Assembly: GCF_002797815.1 (NCBI RefSeq)
Contig: NZ_PGFJ01000002.1
Location: forward strand, 1,364,001-1,428,000
Direction: 5' to 3'
Length of the DNA stretch: 64,000 nucleotides
DNA from: Mucilaginibacter auburnensis
GTDB lineage: Bacteria > Bacteroidota > Bacteroidia > Sphingobacteriales > Sphingobacteriaceae
A model generated the notes under the pieces. The model ran no database searches. It was given only the letters and a program-made list of their open reading frames with translations, and was not told where the DNA came from. Of the stretch, positions 18,215 through 27,773 are shown one piece after another (position 1 is the stretch's first letter; each line of letters begins with the position of its first letter). The position numbers and the translations under genes were made by a program.

Positions 18215-19513
18215 TCACGCTAAAGGCGGATCGTGGTGCCTGGGCGTGTGTATCTCGCTTAATGATAACGGCACCAATCGCTTGGTTTTAAAATAAGTGA
18301 TGGTCACGATCAGCAACGTCATACTACCGCCGAAGATAACTGAAGGTACTGTTCCCATGAGCTTGGCTGCGGTGCCTGATTCAAAGGCCCCAATCTCGTT
18401 AGACGAACCAATAAACATTTGATTTACGGCTGATACCCGCCCACGCATATGGTCGGGGGTGAGCATTTGCATAATGGTTCCGCGTATTAAAACACTGATA
18501 CTGTCAAACCCACCCTCGGTAAAGAGGAAAAACAGCGACAAATAAAAGTTCCGCGACAGCGCAAAGCCAACTATTGAGAGGCCAAAGCCTGCAACCGCAA
18601 TCAGTAAATTGCGCCATGGTTTACCCATTGGAGATATGCGCGCCATGGCCAGCATCACCAGCACAGCGCCTGTTGATGAAGTGGCCCGCATAATACCTAA
18701 CCCCTCTGCCCCTACTTTTAATATCTCGTTAGCAAACACCGGCAACAACGCCACTGCCCCGCCAAAGAAAACAGAAAACAGGTCAAGGCTCATGGCGCTG
18801 ATCATCATTTTGTTATTGAAAACAAAGCTTAAGCCTTCTTTCAGGCTTTTCCCCAGGCTCTCCTTCGGTACATAAACAGGCGGATATTTTTTAAGCAGGA
18901 ATACACAGATCAACGCGGTTAGCAAAAACGCCAGAATAATAATGTACGTTACCGTTATCCCATAAAAGCCATAAACCAAACCGCCGGTTGCCGGACCAAC
19001 GATGGATGCGATCTGAAAACCCGAACTGTTCCAGGTGCTTGAGTTGGGATATAAGTCCTTGGGCACACTGTGCGCCAAAACGGAAAAGGCAGCCGGACCG
19101 TAAAATGCCCGTGCCACCCCGTTACAAAATATCATGGCGTAAATAATTCGCACCACTATATCCTGATGCAACACTGCGGTAACATCTTTAAGCGTAACCA
19201 AAAAAATTACGGCTGAGGTAAAGAACACCAAGAAAAAGATCAATAGCAGCATTTTCTTTTTCTCCGATTTATCGGCCACGTAACCGCCATACAAACCAAA
19301 GCCAATGGCGGGTATGGCCTCGCTTAAACCTATCAAACCTAAAGCAAAAGCACTTTTGGTTAAATGGTAAACGTAAAAGCCCAATATAACGGCCTGCATC
19401 TGGTAGGCAAACGTAAATAAGAAACGCATGCCCAGGTACGAGCGAAAATCTTTATAACGCAAGGCCGCGAATGGGTCTTTTTTCTGAGGGAGTGGTTGAG
19501 CGGTGTCTGCCAT
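18215..19513 (-). CDS. MFS transporter, EntS-like exporter group
   Basis: This 432-residue inner-membrane protein has about 12 transmembrane helices and belongs to the major facilitator superfamily, nearest to the MFS_3/EntS group of small-molecule exporters. The conserved loop between helices 2 and 3 appears as GGYVADKSEKKKMLLL. Helix-rich segments include AFALGLIGLSEAIPAIGFGL and YIIILAFLLTALICVFLL. I start at ATG 19511-19513 (MADTAQPLP); twelve more codons are open upstream but read as unlikely coding (CHDVDLHC). It is convergent with the ABC exporter. The substrate is unknown. Confidence 0.85.
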   Translation of the reverse strand: MADTAQPLPQKKDPFAALRYKDFRSYLGMRFLFTFAYQMQAVILGFYVYHLTKSAFALGLIGLSEAIPAIGFGLYGGYVADKSEKKKMLLLIFFLVFFTSAVIFLVTLKDVTAVLHQDIVVRIIYAMIFCNGVARAFYGPAAFSVLAHSVPKDLYPNSSTWNSSGFQIASIVGPATGGLVYGFYGITVTYIIILAFLLTALICVFLLKKYPPVYVPKESLGKSLKEGLSFVFNNKMMISAMSLDLFSVFFGGAVALLPVFANEILKVGAEGLGIMRATSSTGAVLVMLAMARISPMGKPWRNLLIAVAGFGLSIVGFALSRNFYLSLFFLFTEGGFDSISVLIRGTIMQMLTPDHMRGRVSAVNQMFIGSSNEIGAFESGTAAKLMGTVPSVIFGGSMTLLIVTITYFKTKRLVPLSLSEIHTPRHHDPPLA

Positions 19514-19607
19514 AAAACAATGCAAATCTACGTCATGGCAGGCATCCAATTTTGTTAATAATTAAAATATAATTAGCGATATTGAACACATTAACTGATC
19601 CCTACAA

Positions 19608-20951
19608 ATGAAATCCCTGCAAACGCTACTCTTCGCGCTGTTATTGTCAGCGACTGCCTTCTCCCAAACCATAATTAAACAAGATGCCGGCATTAAACAA
19701 ATGCTCGATGAGGTATCGGTACAAAATATTGAGGCTATTGTTAAAAAGCTGGTGGGCTTTAAAACACGCCATACCTTAAGTGATACCACAAGCGCTACCG
19801 AAGGCATTGGAGCGGCCCGAAACTGGATAAAAGCCGAAATGGAAAAGTATGCTAAAGCAGCTAACGGGCGTATGAAAGTAGAGTTTGATACGTTTACACA
19901 GCCGGTAGGCGGGCGCTTTAACAAACCCACCGTTTTAAAAAACATAGTAGCTACGCTAAAGGGCACTGACCCTACCGACACGCGTGTTTATGTTATATCC
20001 GGCCATTATGATTCGCGTGTTACGGATGTAATGAATATTAAAGATGCCGCGCCGGGCGCGGTAGATGATGCATCGGGCACGGCCGTTTCAATGGAGCTTT
20101 GCCGGGTAATGGCTTCACGTTCGTTCCCGGCTACTATCATATTTTTAGCAGTAGCAGGCGAAGAGCAGGGACTAAATGGCTCGGCTAATTTTGCAAAACT
20201 CGCCAAAGAAAAGAATCTTAATATTGATGCTATGCTGAATAACGATATAGTTGGCAATACACACGGACAGGATAACGATTTGAAAGACAATATTCATGTA
20301 AGGGTTTTTAGCGAGGGCATCCCTACGATAAATGCCAACGTTAACAGCTTGATCAATAATGGAGGCGAAAACGATAGTCCGTCGCGGCAATTGGCCCGCT
20401 ATGTTAAAGAAGTGGCTGAACGTTATGTTGACCAACTGGATGTGAAGTTAATTTATCGTCGCGACAGGTTTTTGCGTGGCGGTGATCAAACATCGTTTCA
20501 GCAGCAGGGATTTACGGCGGTACGACTCACAGAAATGAATGAGGATTTTACCCATCAGCACCAGGACCTGCGCACGGAGAAAGGCATGCAATATGGCGAT
20601 CTTATCCAATTTGCTGATTTTGAATACATGCAAAAGGTGGCCCGCATGAATTTGTCGGTATTGGCTAATCTTGCCACGGCTCCGGCGGCCCCTGTTAATG
20701 TGGGCGTAACTACATCCGGACTTACCAATAAAACTACCCTGAAGTGGGAAGCGCCAAATACAGGAAAAGCTCCGGCAGGCTATTACATTTTAATGCGCGA
20801 AACCATTAGTCCGTATTGGGAGAAAAAGCTCTACGTTACCGGTACGACGGCTACATTAAACTACTCAAAAGATAATTATTTCTTCGCCGTACAATCAGTT
20901 GACGCCGAAGGGCATGAAAGTTTGACGGTGTTTCCGAAGCCGGTTAGGTAG
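19608..20951 (+). CDS. Secreted M28-family zinc metallopeptidase
   Basis: This is a 447-residue aminopeptidase-like enzyme that probably acts in the periplasm or is secreted. The signal peptide is KSLQTLLFALLLSATAFSQ. The zinc-binding set of family M28 is visible: histidine in VISGHYDSR near residue 133, bridging aspartate in GAVDDASGTA near 153, the catalytic Glu pair in VAGEEQGLNGS near 185, aspartate in NNDIVG near 212, and a late histidine, probably in DFTHQHQDLR near 322. The C-terminal 90 residues look like a fibronectin type III domain (PAGYYILMRETISPYWEKKL). The start follows a divergent MFS gene. Confidence 0.9.
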   Translation: MKSLQTLLFALLLSATAFSQTIIKQDAGIKQMLDEVSVQNIEAIVKKLVGFKTRHTLSDTTSATEGIGAARNWIKAEMEKYAKAANGRMKVEFDTFTQPVGGRFNKPTVLKNIVATLKGTDPTDTRVYVISGHYDSRVTDVMNIKDAAPGAVDDASGTAVSMELCRVMASRSFPATIIFLAVAGEEQGLNGSANFAKLAKEKNLNIDAMLNNDIVGNTHGQDNDLKDNIHVRVFSEGIPTINANVNSLINNGGENDSPSRQLARYVKEVAERYVDQLDVKLIYRRDRFLRGGDQTSFQQQGFTAVRLTEMNEDFTHQHQDLRTEKGMQYGDLIQFADFEYMQKVARMNLSVLANLATAPAAPVNVGVTTSGLTNKTTLKWEAPNTGKAPAGYYILMRETISPYWEKKLYVTGTTATLNYSKDNYFFAVQSVDAEGHESLTVFPKPVR

Positions 20952-20983
20952 TCATTGGGCATTGGTCACTGGTCACTAACAAA
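20952..20983. repeat. CATTGGTCACTGGTCAC-type short repeat, left unit
   Basis: Tandem near-repeats of CATTGG(T/G)CA occur just after the M28 stop codon. The reverse complement of related sequence (CTAATGACTAATGACTAC) lies at 22293-22310, on the other side of the broken peptidase gene. Confidence 0.35.
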
Positions 20984-21052
20984 CTTTATTAATCATCTTT
21001 AACATCACAAAGCCTTATATATTTTTGCTGATAAAAATCTCTTAAAATTAAC

Positions 21053-22149
21053 ATGTTCAAATTAGCCTCTCCCCTGTTAATTGCTATTTGTTTCCTTTTC
21101 ACAAATGCAATCAAAGCTCAAACTGTCAATATAGAATCTGTAAACGCTTATTGGAAAATTGTAGATAGATTAAAACAAGGAGACACACTTTCCCGAGATG
21201 ATTGGAAAGCCTTTTTAAATCTTGAAGGAAATAAGATCTATGTAAAAAATCAGATTTCTCTGAAAGCTTTCTTGATAATTATAGAAAAACACTACAGTAC
21301 GTTTATAACCCCAAAAACAAGGAGAAGTTAAAGAAGATGATGGATGATAAGCTAAATAACTGGATGGCTTACAAGATCAATCAATATAAGGCAAATGAAG
21401 ATGTGCTAAAGAAATATGTTAGTCATTTAGAAGAGCCTGCTTACATGGATAGTATTTATTTGAAAGCGTGGGAATGGCTGCCAAAGAAACTTCATACCAA
21501 AAGCCCGAATACACAAATATTTATAGTAGCAATTGATAACGACGCACTGGTAGATCAAGGCCGCATAGTATTTACACTGTGGAGCGTATACAATCAGGAT
21601 AAATTAAAATACGGTATTCTGGGCGCGCATGAAATGCACCACGTGCTAAGAAAACCAATTGACTTTAAGGTTGAACCATCTGAAGAAGGCATTTTTTATC
21701 TGCTCCAAACAATATTAAATGAGGGTAGTGCAGATATGATAGACAAAAAATATTCTTTTGAAAAAGCGGATGACGTTGTATATGAATATCATTTTGATGA
21801 ACTCCTGCTAACTAAGCCCGACAGCATAATCAGGGTGATTGATACTGCAATTCAGGAAATGGCCGGAACCAAAGGGCAGAAATATCCAACTGTAAAACAG
21901 TTTCGAAATTTAATGAATTATAGCAGTGGTCATAATCCCGGATATTACATGGCTGATATTATTGTAAGGAATGGGTATCGAAAAGAACTTATCAAGCATA
22001 TTCAGAACCCGTTCCAATTTATAATTCTGTATAATGCATCTGCTAAAAGAGATAAACTGCACCCACCTGTATTCTCTGACACTACTATAGATTACATTAA
22101 ACAATTACAAAAGAAATACTGGAAAAATGGTAAAAAAAGGTTGAGCTAA
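21053..22149 (+). pseudogene. Putative zinc-dependent peptidase (DUF5700-like), frameshifted
   Basis: The frame from ATG 21053 begins with a signal peptide (LLIAICFLFTNAIKAQ) and runs to a premature stop at 21331. From about 21274 the same protein continues in the next frame as DNYRKTLQYVYNPKNKEKLK, through MMDDKLNNWMAYK to the stop at 22149. A 1-bp loss near 21268-21273 (for example one C after GCTTTC) would explain this. The second part holds an HExxH zinc motif (GAHEMHHVLR) and a downstream LNEGSADMID that would supply the third ligand. The restored length is about 365 residues. The DUF5700 assignment rests on this motif layout and is tentative. The gene is distinctly AT-rich compared with its neighbours. 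Confidence 0.7.
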
Positions 22150-22284
22150 ATTATATATCTATCACATAATCAAACCACCTAATGACAATTGACCATCCCT
22201 GCGCCCTTGTTGGTGTTCGGACCATCGCCGTTGTTGTGTCTTATGACCAACAACATAAGCGTATGGGAGGATGAGGCCGATTAG

Positions 22285-22316
22285 CCAATCTACTAATGAC
22301 TAATGACTACTGCCCA
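22285..22316. repeat. TAATGACTAATGACTAC short repeat, right unit
   Basis: This is the inverted counterpart of the unit at 20952-20983, directly before the convergent ABC permease gene. The gap 22150-22318 also contains a GTTGTTG/CCAACAAC dyad near 22231-22256, and no gene. Confidence 0.35.
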
Positions 22317-22318
22317 AC

Positions 22319-23119
22319 CTACTTCACACTCCGTTTCTGCACAATATAAAAGCCCGCTATAAAAACCACGGCAGATATGGCTAAACTGATGTATACATCC
22401 TGCGTAAAAACGTCTACCACAATTTGATTTGGCGGTAGGTTAGATCTGCGCGGAAACATGCTTTCATACGCCAGTAAAGGGTGCGCATAAGGCAGCGTAT
22501 AAGCATAGTCCCATTTTTTTTGTACAGCTATAACCGAAGTAACAAACAATAAAAAGCCAAGGCCCATCGGCTTTAAAAAGTCGCTCCATATCAGGCTGAA
22601 TAAAAACTGGACTGACAGTATGCCTAATGCTGAAAGGAAAAATTTAAAGTAGATCTGGAACAGCACCCATTCCATGTGGTATTCGGTAAATTTAAGCTCG
22701 GGCACTATTAAACCCAGCAAATTGCCAAAAGTGACGGTAAATACCACAAACAGCATCATGCTGATAAAAACAAGATTTAAGCCATAAAAAAACTTCGCGG
22801 AGTATACTGCCCATTTACCAATAGGTAAACTGAACAAGGTTTTCCAGGTATCGGCTTTATGTTCAATATTATTTACGGAGTACGCAATAAATATCACAAA
22901 CATGGGCAACAACAAAATGCCCATCACGCTAATGGTACCGCCTGCTAAACGCATCCACGATATCATGCCCGGCACGCCCTTTAACTCGTTACTTTTTACA
23001 TAGTAACCAATAGCTGTGATAAGGATGAGCGCAAAGGGTAATAATATAGCGGCCCAAAAACCTAAGGTTTTGCGGCTTTTGTAAAACTCAGACCGTAGCG
23101 ATAATATAAATCCTTTCAT
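22319..23119 (-). CDS. ABC-2 type permease
   Basis: This is a 266-residue inner-membrane protein with about six transmembrane helices (FWAAILLPFALILITAIGYY, ILLLPMFVIFIAYSVNNIEH, LVFISMMLFVVFTVTFGNLL, AISAVVFIAGFYIV). The N-terminal pattern FILSLRSEFYKSRKTLGFW is typical of permeases paired with BcrA/NatA-like ATPases. Its start overlaps the stop of the ATPase gene by 4 bp, so the two are translationally coupled subunits of one transporter. The cargo is unknown; bacitracin-type antibiotic resistance or lipid export are common in this group. Confidence 0.85.
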   Translation of the reverse strand: MKGFILSLRSEFYKSRKTLGFWAAILLPFALILITAIGYYVKSNELKGVPGMISWMRLAGGTISVMGILLLPMFVIFIAYSVNNIEHKADTWKTLFSLPIGKWAVYSAKFFYGLNLVFISMMLFVVFTVTFGNLLGLIVPELKFTEYHMEWVLFQIYFKFFLSALGILSVQFLFSLIWSDFLKPMGLGFLLFVTSVIAVQKKWDYAYTLPYAHPLLAYESMFPRRSNLPPNQIVVDVFTQDVYISLAISAVVFIAGFYIVQKRSVK

Positions 23120-24021
23120 ACTGCCTGATTTTGTGTGATGCTTAAAAATAAATTTTCCAGGTCTTTTTGCACCTTGTAAATACTGTAAACCAAAATATTA
23201 TTGCTGTTAAGCAGGGCATTTACCTCGCCTGCATCTTCTTTGGATGTAAAGGCTATGGTTAAGTGATCATCATTCACCTCCTGCACCAGGCAGCCATTGC
23301 GGGTAAGCAGGTTAGCGGCGTCAACCGTGTTATTGGTCTCAATACGCAGCATGGGTTGGCTCAGGGTTTCAAGCGATCTTATCTCGCCCTGAAACAACAT
23401 CTCACCTTTGTTAATTATGCCTACATGGGTAGCCATGCGCTCCACCTCGGCCAATAAGTGGCTGGATATAAAAACTGTTGTGCCCTGCTCTCTGGTAAGA
23501 CGTTTTAGCAGTTCGCGTATTTCAATAATACCGTTGGGGTCCAAGCCGTTGGTGGGTTCGTCTAAAATAAGCAGTTTGGGGTCGGCCAGCAGTGCCAGAC
23601 CAATACCCAAACGTTGCTTCATACCTAATGAATAATTGCCTGCCTTTTTGTTAGCGGCATGGGTAAGCTGAACCAGCTCCAATATCTGGTCAACTTTACT
23701 TTTATTAACTTGTAGAAGCAGTGCGCGGTTAATTAAGTTCTCTCTGCCGGTTAAATGCGCGTAAATGGCAGGCTGCTCAATTAATGAGCCTATTTGCGAG
23801 AGTATTTTATTGCGGTTAGTTGCAAAATCTAACCCGAATATTTTGATGTTTCCTTGCTGATGCTGAAGCAGATTAAGCAGAATTTTAATGGTAGTGGTTT
23901 TCCCGGCGCCATTGGGCCCGAGAAAACCATATATACTTCCTTGCGGAACTTGAAGAGATAAGGAGTTGACAACGGTTTGACTGCCGAACTTAAATGTTAA
24001 GCCGGTAGTTTCAATTACCAT
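23116..24021 (-). CDS. ABC transporter ATPase, BcrA/CcmA-like
   Basis: This 301-residue cytoplasmic ATPase powers the ABC-2 permease that follows it. Motifs: Walker A in FLGPNGAGKTTTIKILLNLL near residues 35-50, signature YSLGMKQRLGIGLALLADP, Walker B LLILDEPTNGLDPNGIIEIR, and switch histidine in FISSHLLAEVERM. The C-terminal 80 residues are the usual accessory domain. The start codon overlaps the end of a small upstream membrane-protein gene by 7 bp, which suggests a three-gene operon. Confidence 0.92.
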   Translation of the reverse strand: MVIETTGLTFKFGSQTVVNSLSLQVPQGSIYGFLGPNGAGKTTTIKILLNLLQHQQGNIKIFGLDFATNRNKILSQIGSLIEQPAIYAHLTGRENLINRALLLQVNKSKVDQILELVQLTHAANKKAGNYSLGMKQRLGIGLALLADPKLLILDEPTNGLDPNGIIEIRELLKRLTREQGTTVFISSHLLAEVERMATHVGIINKGEMLFQGEIRSLETLSQPMLRIETNNTVDAANLLTRNGCLVQEVNDDHLTIAFTSKEDAGEVNALLNSNNILVYSIYKVQKDLENLFLSITQNQAV

Positions 24022-24224
24022 ACGTTGTCTTTTTTAACCGATGCAACAGTTTTAATAAAACCTACACCTTTTGCAAACAATGAGGTAGCTTTTACTGCTG
24101 AAGCAGCAAGGCTGTCATTTTGCTTTTTTTGTTCAAACTGGTAGCTTACACCCATTATTAAGGCGAAAACCAATGGTGCCAGTAACAGTACAAAAGGATT
24201 GGTGTTGTTGATTAACTTTTTCAT
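24015..24224 (-). CDS. Small single-helix protein at the head of the ABC operon
   Basis: This 69-residue protein starts at ATG 24222-24224 (KKLINNTNPFVLLLAPLVF). One transmembrane helix spans about residues 11-28, followed by a polar segment with QFEQKKQNDSLAASAVKA. Eleven further upstream codons are open but carry no helix-turn or family signal. The 7-bp overlap with the ATPase start supports translational coupling. I do not recognise it; it could be an accessory subunit or a regulator of the transporter. Confidence 0.55.
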   Translation of the reverse strand: MKKLINNTNPFVLLLAPLVFALIMGVSYQFEQKKQNDSLAASAVKATSLFAKGVGFIKTVASVKKDNVW

Positions 24225-24424
24225 TGCGATTGATTTTATGATACAAAGAAATACCAAAAAATCAACCTGCTGAAATCATTTAGACCAACTGTTTTTATTT
24301 ATAGATGAACGCCTAATATAATAGTTGTGGGAGTTGGTCGATAATAAAAGCCAGTTCATCGATAAAAACCATGGCTGTATATAAATACCACGGCCTGTAA
24401 AATCAAAATAATTAATTTGGGGAT

Positions 24425-25438
24425 GTGAAAAAAGGCTTACAAATATTCTGGCACATATTTATCTGGCTTAGCCTTATCTCGTTTTTTTTGTTTTTGGTGC
24501 GTAATAACGCCCGGTTCACCACGCAGGGCATACTGGTTATTTTTGGTTTATACGGCCTTATCAACATTAGTTTATTTTACCTCAATTACCTGGTACTTAT
24601 ACCGCGCTTTTTAAATAAGAAGCAATATGCGCTTTATGCTGCCACAGTATTGGTCATCATAATAGGTTATGGTTTTGCCAAATATGGTGTGGGTTTAATT
24701 TTTCCTAATGATGTGTTGATGCGCAGCAGCCATGAGCCCATTACCTTTGGTTCATACTTCGTAAGCACCCTTTTAAGCAGCTCTATTTTTATTTTTTTGA
24801 GTGTGGTGCTGAAGTTCAGCATTGACTGGTTTTTGAATGAACGTATACAGCGCGACCTGGAAAATCAGCGCCTTACTGCCGAGCTGGCTTTTCTAAAATC
24901 GCAGATCAACCCGCATTTCCTGTTCAACTCTTTAAACAGTATCTATTCGCTGGCCTATCAGCACTCAGAGAACACGCCCGGAGCCATATTGAAGCTATCG
25001 GAAATTATGCGCTACATGCTTTATGAATCCAACGATAATAAAGTGGCGCTGGAGAAGGAACTGCAATACCTGCAAAACTATATTGACCTGCAAAAGATAC
25101 GTTTTGGCGATAAGGCGTTTATTGATTTCAAAATTCAGGGCGAGGTGGGGGATCAGCGCATTGTGCCCCTGCTGCTTATTGCCTTTATTGAAAACGCTTT
25201 TAAACATGGTGTGGCTAATGATGCAGCTTCGGCCATTAAGCTGCTCATTAATATTGAAGACAGCCGCTTATACTTCTACATTAAAAATAAAAAGCACGCC
25301 AACAACCGCGATGCAGCCGGTGGTATTGGTTTAGGTAATGTTAAACGACGGCTTGACCTGCTTTATCCAGGTAAATATAATTTAGAGATACGCGACGAAA
25401 TTGATAGTTACACTTGCGAATTATCCTTAGTTTTATAG
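24425..25438 (+). CDS. LytS-type sensor histidine kinase (four-helix membrane domain)
   Basis: This 337-residue kinase starts at GTG 24425. The N-terminal 130 residues hold four transmembrane helices (HIFIWLSLISFFLFLV, VIFGLYGLINISLFYLNYLV, AATVLVIIIGYGFAKYG, STLLSSSIFIFLSVVLKF) with little outside the membrane. The His_kinase domain carries the phospho-acceptor in KSQINPHFLFNSLNSIYSLA near residue 163. The ATPase part is short, with FIENAFKHG and GGIGLGNVKRRLDLLYPG. It is divergent from the ABC-2 operon and is followed by its regulator after 1 bp. The layout suggests that it controls the transporter. Confidence 0.92.
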   Translation: MKKGLQIFWHIFIWLSLISFFLFLVRNNARFTTQGILVIFGLYGLINISLFYLNYLVLIPRFLNKKQYALYAATVLVIIIGYGFAKYGVGLIFPNDVLMRSSHEPITFGSYFVSTLLSSSIFIFLSVVLKFSIDWFLNERIQRDLENQRLTAELAFLKSQINPHFLFNSLNSIYSLAYQHSENTPGAILKLSEIMRYMLYESNDNKVALEKELQYLQNYIDLQKIRFGDKAFIDFKIQGEVGDQRIVPLLLIAFIENAFKHGVANDAASAIKLLINIEDSRLYFYIKNKKHANNRDAAGGIGLGNVKRRLDLLYPGKYNLEIRDEIDSYTCELSLVL

Positions 25439-25439
25439 C

Positions 25440-26174
25440 ATGATACGATGTTTGGTAGTTGACGATGAGCCTTTGGCGTTGAACATTCTGGAAGATTACA
25501 TCTCCAAAGTTCCTTTCCTTGAGCTGGTTAAGGCCACCACTAATCCTATTGAGGCTTTAACCAAAGTGCAGGATGGTAACATTGACCTTGTTTTTTTAGA
25601 TGTGCAAATGCCGGAGCTAACGGGCATTCAGTTCCTCAAAATAGCCAACGGCAAAACCAAGGTTATTTTAACAACGGCCTATCCGCAATATGCTTTAGAA
25701 GGCTACGAACTTGACGTGGTTGATTACTTGCTAAAGCCTATAGCGTTCGATCGTTTTTATAAAGCCGCCCAAAAGGCACAGGGCATTATCAAACCGGCGC
25801 TTAGCGCACCTGCCGAGCAAACCCCGCATGTGCAACAGCAACAGCAGGACTTTATGAGCGATTTTATTTTTGTTAAAAGCGAACATAAAATACAAAAGGT
25901 ATACCTCCACGACATTTTGTTTATTGAAGGCCTGAAAGATTATATTTCCATTTTTACAGACGGCGAGCGGATCATAACGCTCCAAAACATGAAAAAGATG
26001 GAAGACACCCTGCCCGAAAAGCATTTTATCAGGGTGCATAAATCATACATAGTAGCCCTCAATAAAATTGACAGTATTGAGCGCAGTCGCATCCGCATAG
26101 GAGACAAAATTATCCCCATCGGCGATACTTACCGGGATGACTTTTTTAAGATAATTGACGGGAAGAATGTGTGA
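25440..26174 (+). CDS. LytTR-family response regulator
   Basis: This 244-residue regulator is the partner of the preceding kinase, whose stop codon ends 1 bp before this start. The receiver domain has acidic residues in CLVVDDEPLALNILEDY, the phospho-acceptor in VFLDVQMPELTG near residue 54, and LKPIAFDRF near residue 100. The LytTR domain occupies about residues 140-240: FIFVKSEHKIQKVYLHDILF, KDYISIFTDGERI and FIRVHKSYIVALNKIDSIER. Likely targets are the neighbouring divergent ABC-2 operon or the following small gene; no binding site could be identified by eye. Confidence 0.93.
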   Translation: MIRCLVVDDEPLALNILEDYISKVPFLELVKATTNPIEALTKVQDGNIDLVFLDVQMPELTGIQFLKIANGKTKVILTTAYPQYALEGYELDVVDYLLKPIAFDRFYKAAQKAQGIIKPALSAPAEQTPHVQQQQQDFMSDFIFVKSEHKIQKVYLHDILFIEGLKDYISIFTDGERIITLQNMKKMEDTLPEKHFIRVHKSYIVALNKIDSIERSRIRIGDKIIPIGDTYRDDFFKIIDGKNV

Positions 26175-26183
26175 AATTATAAT

Positions 26184-26786
26184 ATGAAAAATTTTACCAT
26201 ACTTATAACCTTATTTATTTCCTGGAAACTAAGTTATTCTCAAACAACTAACTTGGAATTAGCATTAGACGGAAAGAAAGCAGCTTACTACATAGCGCTT
26301 GAAAATAAATTAGGGAGCGAAGAATACAAAGATAACTCTACATATTATTCTGGAAATAATACAGCTCAGCCTCGAATATTTATGCGTAAGCAACAAGATA
26401 TTCCGAATCTTTTGGTTTATTATACTTTTTTAAAAACGGACTCAACAGTATCTGAAATATTATATGAGTGGGATGTAAGCAATTTTGATAAAAAAGATAA
26501 TAATCAACAAACATTAGAATTTGAAAAGAAACTGATAGATCAATACAACCTGCTAACTAAACTTATATCGTCCAAATATGGAGAAGCAGATACTAACGGT
26601 AGTTTAAACGATTTGTCATTGATTAACTCAAGAATAGGGCTTAGGCGTACAGATATCTGGAAGCCTGATAATCGTTTCCAAGTTCGGTCATACGTAACAA
26701 TTTCTAATTTTTATAACCAAAGTGCCTTTACGACATTAAACCCAACTCATAGAATAAGGATATATGTCGAATTGACAAAAAACTAA
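26184..26786 (+). CDS. Secreted protein of unknown function
   Basis: This 200-residue protein has a Sec signal peptide (KNFTILITLFISWKLSYSQ) and a mature part that is AT-rich in codon use, with Asn, Lys and Asp common. No domain is recognised; QTLEFEKKLIDQYNLLTKLI suggests an amphipathic helix, and the C-terminus LNPTHRIRIYVELTKN a closing strand. It starts 9 bp after the response regulator stop, so it is probably part of the same transcript. Its composition is unlike that of the regulators, which hints at separate origin. Confidence 0.6.
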   Translation: MKNFTILITLFISWKLSYSQTTNLELALDGKKAAYYIALENKLGSEEYKDNSTYYSGNNTAQPRIFMRKQQDIPNLLVYYTFLKTDSTVSEILYEWDVSNFDKKDNNQQTLEFEKKLIDQYNLLTKLISSKYGEADTNGSLNDLSLINSRIGLRRTDIWKPDNRFQVRSYVTISNFYNQSAFTTLNPTHRIRIYVELTKN

Positions 26787-26809
26787 GCTGCCAATTCAAT
26801 CTCTAACCC

Positions 26810-27763
26810 CTAAAAAATAGCTTGCGCAATACGCTTTGTAGGGCCAGGGTTACCCATAGTGTAAAAGTGCATAACCGGTGCACCAAATTTCATCAGCTCT
26901 TTACATTGGTTGATCATCCATTCAATGCCTACCTCTTTCACGTCAGCTTCTGATTTGCAGGCGTGCACTGCATCGCTTAGCTCATCAGGGATATCTATGT
27001 GGAATATTTTAGGCAAATTAATTAACTGCTTTGACGAGGTAATTGGCTTTAACCCTGGAATGATTGGCACGTTGATACCATTTTCACGGCATTGTTTTAC
27101 AAACTCCATGTACTTACTGTTATCATAAAACATTTGGGTAACGATGAAGTCGGCGCCGGCATCGATTTTTTGTTTTAAGTATTTAAAGTCTGTTTTAAGG
27201 TTGGGGGCTTCAAAATGTTTCTCGGGATAACCGGCCACACCTATACAGAAATCAGATTTAACCGCTTCATGGTCTTCGTGCAGATATTTGCCGTTATTCA
27301 TATTCACTACCTGCTCCAGTAACTCATTGGCATAGCAATGCCCGCCCTGTGTAGGCACAAATGAAGATTCGGTTTTACGGGCATCGCCACGTAGCACCAA
27401 AACGTTTTCTATACCTAAAAACTGCAGATCGATCAAAGCGTATTCAGTTTCTTCTTTGGTAAAACCGCCGCAAATTAAATGCGGCACAGCATCAACGCCA
27501 TACTTGTTCATAATAGCGGCGCAAACAGCCACGGTGCCGGGGCGCTTGCGGTAGCTCACCTTCTCCAGCAAGCCATTAGCATGCTCCTTATAAACATATT
27601 CCTCGCGCGATGAGGTAACATCAATAAACGGCGGATTAAATTCCATTAAAGGGTCAATAGCATTGAAAATGCCCTGAATGCCCTGCCCTTTCATGGGCGG
27701 TAATAGTTCAAATGAGAATAAGGTTTTGCCGTTGGCTTTTGCTATGTGGTCTGTTATCTTCAT
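26810..27763 (-). CDS. metF: Methylenetetrahydrofolate reductase
   Basis: This flavoenzyme reduces 5,10-methylene-THF to 5-methyl-THF, the methyl donor for MetH. The 317-residue TIM-barrel protein begins KITDHIAKANGKTLFSFELL, where the catalytic Glu lies in FELLPP. Further signatures are FIDVTSSREEYVYKEHANG, VPHLICGGFTKEETEYALID, LVLRGDARK for FAD, and DFIVTQMFYDNSKYMEFV. It lies downstream of metH on the same strand, separated by a 92-bp gap that holds a composite palindrome, so both genes are probably under the SAM riboswitch upstream of metH. Confidence 0.96.
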   Translation of the reverse strand: MKITDHIAKANGKTLFSFELLPPMKGQGIQGIFNAIDPLMEFNPPFIDVTSSREEYVYKEHANGLLEKVSYRKRPGTVAVCAAIMNKYGVDAVPHLICGGFTKEETEYALIDLQFLGIENVLVLRGDARKTESSFVPTQGGHCYANELLEQVVNMNNGKYLHEDHEAVKSDFCIGVAGYPEKHFEAPNLKTDFKYLKQKIDAGADFIVTQMFYDNSKYMEFVKQCRENGINVPIIPGLKPITSSKQLINLPKIFHIDIPDELSDAVHACKSEADVKEVGIEWMINQCKELMKFGAPVMHFYTMGNPGPTKRIAQAIF

Positions 27764-27773
27764 GCCCCCTAAC

